DNA from: Galeopsis tetrahit
Taxonomy: Eukaryota; Streptophyta; Magnoliopsida; Lamiales; Lamiaceae
Length of the DNA stretch: 64,000 bases
Assembly (NCBI GenBank): GCA_963675135.1
Contig: OY776131.1
Span: 38,587,381 to 38,651,380, forward strand
Direction of reading: 5' to 3'
A program made the position numbers and the translations under genes. This document shows positions 43,454-52,739 of the stretch, piece by piece. The notes beneath the pieces are model-generated. The model had not been told where the DNA came from and searched no databases. It worked only from the letters and a program-made list of their open reading frames with translations. Within the stretch, counting starts at the first letter, position 1. Every line of letters starts with the position of its first letter.

Positions 43454-43561
43454 ATGGCCAGAATTAAATATACTCCGGTTCGTATTGATGGAGAAGAAGG
43501 GGGTCTAAAGAGGAAGAGAACCAAGGATGATAGTGAACATGCAAGGAACTACAAAACCAGA
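43454..43561 (+). other. Exon-like piece (basic, Lys/Arg-rich)
   Basis: ATG at 43454 opens MARIKYTPVRIDGEEGGLKR and then KRTKDDSEHARNYKTR, before AGAG|GTACGA, a possible donor. The composition resembles a nuclear-targeted basic tail. The family is not recognised. It lies between the leader and the C48 exon and could belong to one transposon gene with it. Confidence 0.4.
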
Positions 43562-44305
43562 GGTACGATGTAATTGGAAAAAATGAATTTAATGTAATAA
43601 GTATTGCAAGTTGCGGATGAAGCTGCACATATGTATGATGGTTTCATTCGGCTGGTGTTTAAGTGCATAGTAGCAAAACATTAATACACATTACATGTAC
43701 ACCACTGCATTTAAAACATTGTGCAGCAATATGCAAAATAGTTTGAGAAGTGAATCATTTCATTTAGAGTTTATATGATGTTTCATAGACAATGGGTGCA
43801 TAGTATATGTACATGTCTACACTTGACATCTAGAGTATGGTGAATTGAATGAATACACTTTTTATATAATGATGTTCGTGTTGTTGCTTTAACTGAAATG
43901 TATATTCTAGATGGTTACGACATGTGTTCATCATAGTTGATTATGTTTTTATTGGGGGCTGTTGCATATAACACATTTTTTTGTTTACAATTTCTGTCAT
44001 ATTACTGTTGAAGGGTCTTCAGCCAAGACCAAGTCAGTTGAAAAGAAGAAAGGAAAGTGAAAAGGTTCGACAAACTGTAATCGCATATTAATTTTACATT
44101 ACTGTAATTGTGCAATTAGAATACTTTTCATAAATAATTCATTGTAATTAAAATTAAAAATTTGTGTCAAATGTAGTGGATAATGATATTAAGAAAGTCA
44201 TAATGTCTTTAGACTCCAGTAAAATTGCTCCTAATTATAGTAATTTGTGTAAAAGTATAAATCTGCATTTGCTATGAACTAATGAAGATGGAATAATTTA
44301 TGCAG

Positions 44306-44473
44306 CAAACACACGGTACGCTGGATTGTGGTGTGGTTGTTTGCAAATTAATTGAGATTTTTTTTAGAGGGGCAGAGCCAACGAATGCAGCGTTTGGTCG
44401 AGATGATGCAAGCAAGATGCGTATTAGAATGGCAAAGACATTCGTTGATTCGATTCGAACCACGTGGGATTGA
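44306..44473 (+). pseudogene. C48 (Ulp1-like) peptidase C-terminal exon
   Basis: After TTTATGCAG (acceptor) the frame reads QTHGTLDCGVVVCKLIE, then FGRDDASKMRIRMAKTFVDS and a TGA stop at 44471. An invariant-type glutamine, then DCG with the catalytic cysteine, and the closing R..MA helix are the signature of the C-terminal part of Ulp1-type SUMO proteases found in plant MULE and CACTA elements. The histidine and aspartate of the triad would be in upstream exons that I could not find, so only a remnant is supported. The stop after the MA helix is at the normal place. Confidence 0.65.
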
Positions 44474-45700
44474 ATATGTAGAGATTGTGTGTCGTGTCGC
44501 TTAGTACCTAATATTAAAACGGTTGACGTATGCTTTTCTTGATTATGTATTTATTGGATTTAATATGGTTCTTTCATTACCTATGAATGAACTCCATGTT
44601 GTTATCGTTTGTGTTTTTTGGATTAATTGTGGTTGCTTTGAAAGATATTTATTTTGAATTCTGGTTTTGAAAAAATGTTGACTGAGATTATGCAATTTCA
44701 TTGTTTTTTATATAAAAAGTTTGTTATATCTATTTGGCGAATCTACAGTTGATAATTTTGAAGTGATATTAGTAGGTTAATGAAATGTATTGGTGTAATG
44801 GGTTGCACACATAAGAATTCACATGATGCAATTATATGGCGTATGATGACAGTTTGTAAAATTGACAGATGAGATAACAGATGCAGTTAAGATTGAATAA
44901 CAATACTAAAAAATGTCATGGAAATTGCATCAGGCAACACTAATGCAGAAGTGTGATAAAAAAATGCAGTTTGTAGAAATCGAAAATGCATTCAGGATGT
45001 ATAAAATTCAATCACCTTAGATGGAATTTCGAGTGCATGTTGATGTTGATCCCGAAATGTAATGTGTAGAAATGGTTGTAAAAATAATAAATAATATAAA
45101 TACAAAAGTATATTTATGTAATTACAACATGCAATTTTCGTTGCATATGTAAAAATAATAAATAACATAAATGCAGAAGTATATTTGAATTTTGAAAAAA
45201 TAATAAATGGACGTTCGATATATATATATATATTTTTTTTTTTTACAGATTTTGACTCTATTTGTATTTAAAAAAACTTATATATTAATAATTTTAATGG
45301 AATTCAATATTTAAAATTCGAAATTTATTTAGATAAAAGGTATAGTTGTACATCAAAAAAAAAAAAAAACTGTCCTCAATTTCGAATTTGAATTGGACAG
45401 ATTTCGAAATGATAAGTTTGTTGGAATATTGCATTTTTAATTAGGTAGAAACGTTTTCAATTTTGGAAAATTAGGAGTCAACTAAGAGTTCTTATATTTA
45501 TGTTAGAGGTTAGAGATATTAAATTTTAATTATGAGTGTAATTTAATTTGGAATGTTGCATTTAATTAGTAATTAGGTAGAAACGTTTGACTAATTAATT
45601 GGGAATTCTACCCTGTTTAGTGGTTCCGCAATTTATGAAGGATTTGAAAATATTAATATATATTTATAGTTTTAAATGAATTCTTAAGGGCACATTAGGT
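44474..45700. other. No gene recognised
   Basis: AT-rich interior of the TIR element. ATGCAG-type words and AAAATAATAAATAA(C/T)ATAAAT are repeated near 45085 and 45150. There is a TA run at 45220 and an A-run at 45354. Confidence 0.5.
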
Positions 45701-46528
45701 ATATTAAGTAGGAATTTGACTTTAATTGCTTTACTAGAATTTTTTGGTTTTAATTGTTGTAGGGGTATGGATTTTAGCTCATATTGTTAATAAACTCTAT
45801 ATAAAAATATGAGTGTGGACAGACAGAAAGTATGATCTCGAATTTTAGGATTTTTTTTATTGCAATTAGCGCTATAATCGAGGGATAATTAAATCATTTG
45901 AAAATTCGAAATTAAATGTAAAAAAACTAGGGCTAGAATCATGGAAATAATCTATGAGCTAATCCAAAATTAAGACGGTTTGACTTTGCATATTTAGATT
46001 AATATATTTAATTAAGTTTTGAATTTCATAATTAATTATAACATAAGGGCAGAAGTGTACATTTAGACGGAATTTTATTATTATTTGTATCATTAAATAA
46101 AATTAGCTTGAATCTTAAAGTTTTAGGGTGGTTTGTCCCATATTATTTTGTTCCATTACGGAATAGTTTGTTTGATAACTATAACAAATTATCTATAATA
46201 TTTTAAACATAATAATCCTATAAAATAATATATTAATTAATTTAGTTCTTTGTCACCACACTCAAATTATTAAATATTACTGTAATATGGTAAATTAATT
46301 TTACACAAAATTTAAGCTTAAGATGAGTTGAATTTAACAACAGAGATTTTTGCATTTTTTAAAACTCTCGGTACGATATCTTAAAACATTTCTTATAGAA
46401 AGAAGGGGGAATAAAGAAAATAATTTATCAGGAAGTGGCATTGTTGTAATTAAAACATTTCATATAATTCATAAGAGTTCTTGATGTAATTACTAATTTG
46501 CATTATAAATTCCGTAATTAGCGATAAT

Positions 46529-46580
46529 ATCCCACATCGCTGGAGTAACGAAGAGATTGGAAAATGCGATTAAAATAAAA
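46529..46580 (+). promoter_or_regulatory. snRNA-type USE + TATA motif pair, copy 2
   Basis: ATCCCACATCG (46529-46539) is followed by AAAATAAAA about 33 bp later. Words in between (AACGAAGAGAT, GGAAAA, TGC) also match the copy at 40082. The downstream sequences of the two copies do not match each other or any snRNA I know. Confidence 0.55.
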
Positions 46581-46740
46581 TGAGTTCTTGTATTTAAGTC
46601 TATTAGCATTTATTTCTATGTTTTAAGAATTGAAGCAAAAAAATATTCTTAAAATCTTTCTTTCTAAACCTTATCTCTCGTCTTTTCACTTTATTAAACT
46701 GAAAAATACAAATATGAAGTCACTATAACTAAAAATATTA

Positions 46741-46856
46741 TTATACAGTTTAATAATTGAAAAATGCAACACCATTTACCAAAAAGTGTAAGTCAGTAAA
46801 ACTGAAAAGTGGACTAGGGTGCACAACATGCACTCGAGTCTACAGCAGACCAACCC
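46741..46856. mobile_element. Half copy of GGGTTGGTCTG MITE
   Basis: Only the right arm is present, from ACAGTTTAATAATTGAAAAA to the tip GCAGACCAACCC. The left arm is missing. Confidence 0.8.
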
Positions 46857-46905
46857 CTGTTACATACATTCATCTTAAATTCAATCACTCCTTAAAAAAA
46901 TTATA

Positions 46906-47188
46906 CTCCCTCCGTCCCAGAGGAATTTACACCTCTAGGATGGCACACATTTTAATAAATGTGTAAGAAAAAGTGTAATGAGTGATGTTTTGAGGGGTAG
47001 TTTTGTAAACTTTTATGAATAAAATAAAGTAAAAGGTAGGTTGGGTGTGAAAAAGTAATGACATATGGGTAAATATGTGAATATTTTGAGGGTGAGGGTT
47101 ATGACAATATTTCCTTTTATGGAGTGTGCAAATTGGTATGTGACATCCATATATAGAAAGTGTGTAAATTCCTATGGGACAGAGGGAG
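46906..47188. mobile_element. Stowaway MITE (283 bp)
   Basis: Left CTCCCTCCGTCCCAGAGGAA; right CCTATGGGACAGAGGGAG. TA lies at 46904-46905 and 47189-47190. The right third is nearly the same as the fragment at 62757-62848. Confidence 0.92.
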
Positions 47189-47384
47189 TATTGATTTTAT
47201 GTGTAGGGATGGGTTCACTACAATGAGTAACATAAATACGCCCTTCGTCTCTTACTTGAAGACATAATTTTTAGACACAAATTTTAATGTATGAATTATT
47301 TATGAGTATTATTAGAGATAAAAAAAATGGGATTAGTAAAAACTTTTCAACTTTATAAATAGTAAAAATGTTTTTTTTTTAGTG

Positions 47385-47591
47385 GTGTAGACTTGGAACT
47401 TAGGAGCCAACAATTTTTACGGAGCCATGTTTTAGGTTTAAACCCTCTAAGGTGCAAACAATTTTTATGAAGCCATGTTTATAGAGAGCGTAAAACTCTG
47501 GCTTTAAACAGGACCCCCGCAAGTAGGCGGTGAGATTGGTCCCCCGTGATTAGTCGGTCCTTGTACCGGATACCCGAGATTTAAAAAAAAA
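47385..47591 (+). mobile_element. SINE-like element, A-tailed
   Basis: TAGGTTTAAACCCTCTAAGG (B-box-like) occurs with repeated ...GAGCCATGTTT words. It then runs through GCGGTGAGATTGGTCCCCCG and CGGTCCTTGTACCGGATACC to the A-tail. Shares its 3' half with 30268 (minus) and 39815. An internal doubling of CAATTTTTA(C/T)GGAGCCATG is visible. Confidence 0.65.
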
Positions 47592-48160
47592 TAGTTTTTT
47601 AGTGTAGATAAAGTGATGTAATATTGAGATGTTTTGAGAGGATGGTTAAAATGCTCTTTTACTATTTTAAGTATATGTCATTGGGGATTTCACCAATAAG
47701 ATCTTTTCACATAGAGTTTTTCGAAAAAAAGGTTCAAATTAATTTCAAATTAAGGTCAAAATCCAATTTAAATGTACCATCTTACCCTTAATATTTAAAA
47801 TTGTGTTTTAATATAATATTATGTCAACTAATTTTAAAATTTGAATGTAAATCTCTCATCACATCGGAAAAGCCGCTAATTACTAAACCTTCCCAAAATT
47901 AAAACCGTTGATTACTTACCTTCCAAATTTAAAAACTTTTCTCAAAACTCTTAAATTCAAACTTAATGATCTGCATACTCATTGTCACTTATATTCATTA
48001 ATAATGAATAACATTTTTCTCCCTTAATCATTGTTGGAAAATTAATATGAAATATGGATGCAATACATACGGAACAATGCAATCTAAAACTGCATAATAA
48101 AATGAATAATGCAGAAAAAAAAGGTACGGTGTCTTCATATTAGAATGTTGTTATGCAAAA

Positions 48161-48394
48161 CTACGTATACATATGCAAAATAAGATCTGCATTATCCCTT
48201 GACCATAACTTCTCTAAAGAAATCTGAAAAAACTCAATTAATCCAACCAAATCAAAGTCTAATACTAAACAACAATTACTTATGCATCCAACTGAATAAG
48301 ACATTGATAAACAGGGGAAACCTTTGATTTGCCAATCAAAACAGGTACATATATTATATTTAAGATCTAACTTATCTGATGATAATCTAGACAA
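48161..48394 (-). pseudogene. Mutator N-terminal-domain-like exon, copy 2
   Basis: Reads LSMSYSVGCISNCCLVLDFD and then LVGLIEFFQISLEKLW. This is a diverged tandem copy of the C-terminal half of the exon at 48367-48639; both share SMSYSVGCI and GLIEF.QIS. There is no upstream start of its own. See the next entry for family. Confidence 0.5.
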
Positions 48395-48639
48395 ACGTTG
48401 ACTAACTTATCTGATGAAATCTGGTAAAACTCAATTAATCCACCCAAATCTGAATCTGACGCTAAACAACAATTAGTTATGCATCCAACTGAGTACGACA
48501 TTGATAAATTATTGCGAGACAATATGGGCCACATACCACTGATTTTGTTTACAACGTCTATAAACTGAGAAGCCTGATTCACACGAACCAATTTGAGTTT
48601 TCCGTCGAATTCGAATTTGAGTATCACAAAATATTCCAT
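48367..48639 (-). pseudogene. Mutator N-terminal-domain-like exon, copy 1
   Basis: From ATG at 48639: MEYFVILKFEFDGKLKLVRV, later MSYSVGCITNCCLASDSDLG and GLIEFYQIS. Plant Mutator transposases often begin with a domain of the shape F.FDG.W, then LSYSV and an acidic D-DL.. FI stretch, and this fits that plan. The frame stops at 48367 after 90 codons, with no zinc-finger or catalytic DDE region following. So the element is non-autonomous or has lost its centre. Assignment is by motif shape only. Confidence 0.5.
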
Positions 48640-49339
48640 CGCTGCATATTCTGAGAATTATCTGGAAATATAAATGAGCAAAAGAATAAAATTAAGAATA
48701 ATTAAAAATCAACATGCATCTGTGTGTATTGCCAATATGAAATTATACTAAATTGTTATGGTAAATTGTGTGATGAATAAATAGGGCTCAATCGATTTTG
48801 CAGAAAATAGTTTATTATAGAAAGTGTTGATGAAGAATTAAAAATAACTTTATAATATTCAATTGAATCTTGAATAAGGAAAGTCAGTAAGATACGAATT
48901 GCAGCGATTTTGATGATTGATTTGAAAATGAAAATGTTTTTGAAATCAATACAAATTGTAATAGAAAGAGCGAGAAATAAGATATGATATGAATTTTAAA
49001 TTAAATATTTAAATATTAAATTAATCTTGATATTTAAAAATAAGGGTATATTAGGATTTTTCTATTCAATTTTGAACTTAATTGAAATGATTACAATTTT
49101 TTTTCTTATTTGCATAGGTGTCACTGTGATTAACCCTTTTTGTAAAAATTCTCTATGTCATTAAGTATACACCCAAAAAATGATAAAATTGATCATCAAG
49201 TAAATGACAGGGACAATAAAAAGTACATCAAATAAAATAAAATAAATCTAGGACCATAAGCTCACCAGTCGAGTACCGGAGTGCCATTAAGTAAAGGTAA
49301 AAGAAAAGAAATTTAGGACCATAAACTCACAAGTCGAGT

Positions 49340-49582
49340 CCGGCCTCAAGTAAAGGACTGAGAGAGTATTATGTAAGAGATACACGTTTCAAATCCAAAT
49401 TATCAATTTTTTAAAAATAAATAAATTAAACTCAATATTAAGACGGAGTGCCATCAAATAAAGGACAGAGAGAGTATTGTGTAAGAGATACACGTTTCAA
49501 ATTCAAATTAACAATTTTTTAAAAATAAATAAATTAAACTCAGTATTAAGACGTACAGAGTGTCATCAAGTAAAGGACAAAT
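49340..49582. repeat. Tandem repeat (GAGAGAGTATT...CACGTTTCAAAT), left part
   Basis: Units of about 105 bp carrying AGTAAAGGAC, GTATTATGTAAGAGATACAC and ATTAAACTCAATATTAAGACG at 49340 and 49440. A third starts at 49560 and is cut by the MULE-like element at 49583, resuming at 51000-51095. Confidence 0.8.
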
Positions 49583-49589
49583 GCTAAGG

Positions 49590-49617
49590 TCTTGTATGGA
49601 ATCGATTCCATACAAGA
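49590..49617. repeat. Perfect 28 bp palindrome
   Basis: TCTTGTATGGAATC followed directly by its exact inverse, 8 bp inside the left tip of the MULE-like element. Confidence 0.9.
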
Positions 49618-50089
49618 ACTCTAATCCTACCCATTTCTATTTATTTTGACTCGACCCACATCAATTTTTTTTCTTTTTCTTTTTTAACTCAACTGCCAAC
49701 CGCATCAATTTATTTTCAGTTTTTTTATTTAAACTCAATGCTAACTCCAACTCAATTAATTAGTTTTTTTTTTTAATTAAAAAATATTTAAAAGGAAGGT
49801 TTGAACCATTTATCTCAAAATTAAAAAAGTTTTACACTCACTGTCTAAGCTACTATCATACTCATTAAAATATTTATATATTACAATAAAATAAAATAAA
49901 AAAAATTGCACAGAAAATGAGGTGTGAAACATTTAACTCGTATTTAAAAATATACACATTTTCCATTTAGATTGCTGTTATACTCATTAAATAAATAATT
50001 TTATTAATTATATATAATAAAATAATAAATAATTCACAAAAAAATATATTAAGTTTCAATATCCAATTTTTAAGTGAAAATGTTTTACA

Positions 50090-50760
50090 CTTTTCATTAT
50101 AGTGATTAAAACTTTTAAGTGAATTTTTTTATTTAATAAAAAGTGTAACACAATATTATTAAAAATGTAAGTCGATATAACAGAAAAGTGCAACACAATA
50201 TTTACTAAATATATAAGTTAGTATAACTAAAAAGTGAAACATAATTTTTTTGAAACGTGTAAGTCACTATAATTGAAAAGTGCAACACAATATTAATGAA
50301 AAGTGTAAGACATTATAACTAAAAAATGCAACATAACATTACTAAAAAGTGTAAGTCACTATAAATGAAAAGTGCAACAAAGTACGACTAAAAGGTGTAG
50401 CATAACATTACTAAAAAGTGTAAGTCATTATAAGTGAAAATATTGTTGAAAATTGTAAGTCACTACACCTGAAAAGTGCAACAAAAAACGACTAAAAGGT
50501 GTAGCATAACATTACTAAAAAGTGTAAGTAAATATAACTGAAAATATTGTTAAAAATTGTAAGTCACTACACCTGAAAAGTGCAACAAAATATGACTAAA
50601 ATGTGTAGCATAACATTACTAAAAGGTGTAAGTCACTATAACTGAAAAATATTGATGAAATTTGTAAGCCACTACAACTGAAAAGTGCAACAAAATATAT
50701 CTAAAATGTGTAACATAACATCACTAAAAGTGTATGTCATTAACAGTGTAAAATAATATA
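50090..50760. repeat. Minisatellite of GAAAAGTGCAAC / AAAAAGTGTAAGTC
   Basis: About ten alternations of a pair of words, CTGAAAAGTGCAACA and CTAAAAAGTGTAAGTCACTA, with ATAACATTA spacers. The same two words form the arms of the short MITEs at 46741, 52497 and 60883. Confidence 0.9.
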
Positions 50761-50999
50761 TTAAAAAATTGTAAAATGCATGTTACACTTTTCCTTATTT
50801 TCAACATGCACTTTTATAATAAAAAAAAAATATGTAAAAATTGTTAGATGAAAGAGTTGAACACTAAGCCTCAAGGTAAAATAAATTATGCTTAACCATT
50901 TGAGCTACAACAATTAACTTAAATATTTTTTTCGTATTTTATTTTTATGGTGATCCTATCCATTTTTTTAAAAATGGACTCTCTACAGGAGACCTACCC

Positions 51000-51095
51000 A
51001 GGACAAATAGAGTATTATGGAAGAGATCACGTTTCAAATTCAAATTATCAAAAATTTTTTAAATGTATAAATTAAACTCAATATTAAGATACCAC
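51000..51095. repeat. Tandem repeat, right part
   Basis: Resumption of the 105 bp unit after the MULE-like insertion (GAGTATTATGGAAGAGATCA onward). Confidence 0.8.
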
Positions 51096-51340
51096 GTGAA
51101 GACCACATATTAAAAACAAATTAATAGAAATCGACACATTAATAAAATAAGTTATCATTCATATATATACACTTCATGAGAATTGAATGTCACACCATCA
51201 TTCAAATTAATCTTAAATCGACGCATTAACATATTGAACTCGTTATTATTATATTAGGGGATGTATATATGTTTGTGTAAAAATATTTTATGTGTAGTTT
51301 TTTTAGTATAAGATGAATATAAAATAATATTTTAACTTTT
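51096..51340. other. No gene recognised
   Basis: AT-rich spacer. A 69-codon frame on minus has no resemblance. Confidence 0.5.
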
Positions 51341-51986
51341 GGATTAATTGCAAAAAAAAAAAAAAAAAAAAGAATTTTATAGTGTTTATGAATTACAACA
51401 TATATATGTTTTTTTCTTTGCAATTCGATACACAACCTTTTAAAAGTTTTGCAATTCGATACATGTGTCTATTTTTCGGCAACACATAAATGATGTATAT
51501 ACCGAAGCCACATTAAGGTGATGCACAAATACTCACGTAAATATCATGACTAGTGAATAATATTTTTTTTTTTTTTTAAAAACGTTTTTAAATAAAAACC
51601 AATATGCAGAATTTCACATTATTTTTTATGGGCCGTGATTTAGATTACGCGATCCTATTCTTTTGAATTTTGGGGGAAAATGATAATAATTAAATTGATT
51701 TATGATTTATTTTTAAAAACATTTTTTTAGTATTGTTTTTAGTTTAAAATGATTTTTTAGTATTGTTTTTATTAAAAATAAATTATTCATCAGACATCTA
51801 TGTAGCACCTCGAGAGCTACAACAATCACATCATGATTTAATTGTTGTCAGAAAATTGATATATATGCATTTGAATTGCAAAACTTAAAAAAGTGGTGTA
51901 TCAAATTCAAATTGTAAAGAAAAAAAAAAGATATATTGTAATTGATAAACAATGTAAAATTCGTGATTTTTTTTTTCAATTAACCC
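51341..51986. mobile_element. MULE-like TIR element (646 bp)
   Basis: The left GGATTAATTGCAAAAAA and right TTTTTCAATTAACCC are inverse. Inside, GAATTTTATAGTGTTTATGA and TTGCAATTCGATACA are mirrored by ATCAAATTCAAATTG and ATAAACAATGTAAAATTC. No clear 9 bp duplication was found. Confidence 0.65.
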
Positions 51987-51998
51987 TTTAAACAATTA

Positions 51999-52232
51999 CT
52001 CACTCCGTCTGCCTATAAGCTTCCCGCTACTTTTTGGCACATAGATTAAGAAAAGTGATTAAACAATATATATAGTACAAGTGATGTGATTGGAAGAAGG
52101 AGAGAGATAGAGATAAAAAATAAAATATAAAGTGAAGTGTAAGAAAAAATACTTACCAAAAAGGGTATGAGAAGCTTATAGGCGGATAGACTAAAATGGT
52201 AAAATGAAAAACTTATAGGCGGACGGAGGAAG
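51999..52232. mobile_element. Stowaway-like MITE (234 bp)
   Basis: Left CTCACTCCGTCTGCCTATAA; right CTTATAGGCGGACGGAGGAAG. TA lies at 51997-51998 and 52233-52234. The right tip is partly doubled (CTTATAGGCGGA at 52177 and 52211). Confidence 0.85.
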
Positions 52233-52264
52233 TATATATTTAATGTCAAAATAAAGATATTGCA

Positions 52265-52390
52265 TATATTAAAAATAATTAAGAAATTATGTGGGACGGG
52301 TCTAGCTCGGGTCAGGGAATTTTCTGGTAGGGTGGCTCCTGGAACAGGTAAATCCATTTCAGACCTGTCTCGTTATCATCCCTAAAAATG
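52265..52390. other. Possible hAT MITE remnant
   Basis: GC-richer text with GGGACGGGTCTAGCTCGGGT and CAGACCTGTCTCGTTATCAT...CCCT. The style resembles GGGNNG-tipped hAT MITEs, but the left tip is missing. Confidence 0.3.
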
Positions 52391-52496
52391 ACGTTGTTTT
52401 TTATCAGCTATTTCACCGGAATCGACCATCCACGTACTGAGCACATGATAAAAAAAACGACGTCATTTTAAAAATTAGACCAATTTAAAAAGTAAT

Positions 52497-52729
52497 GGTA
52501 AAGTCTAGTATGCACTCGAGTGCATGCTGTGCACCCTAGTCCATGTGCATTTTTCAGTTTATTGACTTACACTTTTTGGTGAATGGTGTTGCACTTTTCA
52601 ATTATTACTTATACAGTTTAATAATTGAAAAGTGCAACACCATTTACCAAAAAGTGTAAGTCAGTAACTGAAAAGTGCAACACGGACTAGGGTGCACAGC
52701 ATGCACTCTAGTCCATAGCAGACCAACCC
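52497..52729. mobile_element. MULE-type MITE, GGGTTGGTCTGCTATG family (233 bp)
   Basis: A perfect 9 bp duplication AAAAGTAAT lies at 52488-52496 and 52730-52738. Tips GGTAAAGTCTAGTATGCACT and (inverted) GGGTTGGTCTGCTATGGACT. The arms hold the TGCACTTTTCA and AAAAAGTGTAAGTCAGT words. Confidence 0.94.
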
Positions 52730-52739
52730 AAAAGTAATT

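Larger units (their letters stand above)
40926..45797. mobile_element. Composite large TIR element (about 4.9 kb)
   Basis: The left end GAGTTTATTAACAAACTAAG and its continuation ...AAAACAATTAAGACCAAA are mirrored at the right: the inverse of 45797 backwards reads GAGTTTATTAACAATATGAG...CAATTAAAACC. The inverted similarity is patchy over about 110 bp. A second left-type end lies inside at about 42685. Cargo includes an RPOT fragment and a C48 protease exon. No clean target duplication was found. A MULE is the most likely class, from TIR style and C48 content. Confidence 0.55.
47683..49153 (-). mobile_element. Mutator-like element (1471 bp)
   Basis: A perfect 9 bp duplication TATGTCATT flanks it (47674-47682, 49154-49162). 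The ends GGGGATTTCACC... and ...GTAAAAATTCTC are weakly inverted, with better inverted similarity inside (CATAGAGTTTTTCGAAAAAAAGG-type words and ...TTACCCTTA/TAAGGGTA). It carries Mutator N-terminal-domain-like exons on the minus strand and no catalytic transposase domain. Confidence 0.8.
49583..50999. mobile_element. MULE-like element with subterminal array (1417 bp)
   Basis: A perfect 9 bp duplication AGGACAAAT flanks it (49574-49582, 51000-51008), and the interrupted tandem repeat resumes exactly after it. The right tip, inverted, reads GGGTAGGTCTCCTGTAGA; the left reads GCTAAGGTCTTGTATGGA. The GG(T)..GGTCT core matches the tips of the short MITEs at 23914, 52497 and 60883. The interior has a 28 bp palindrome, two tRNA-like blocks and a minisatellite. 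No coding sequence is present. Confidence 0.85.
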
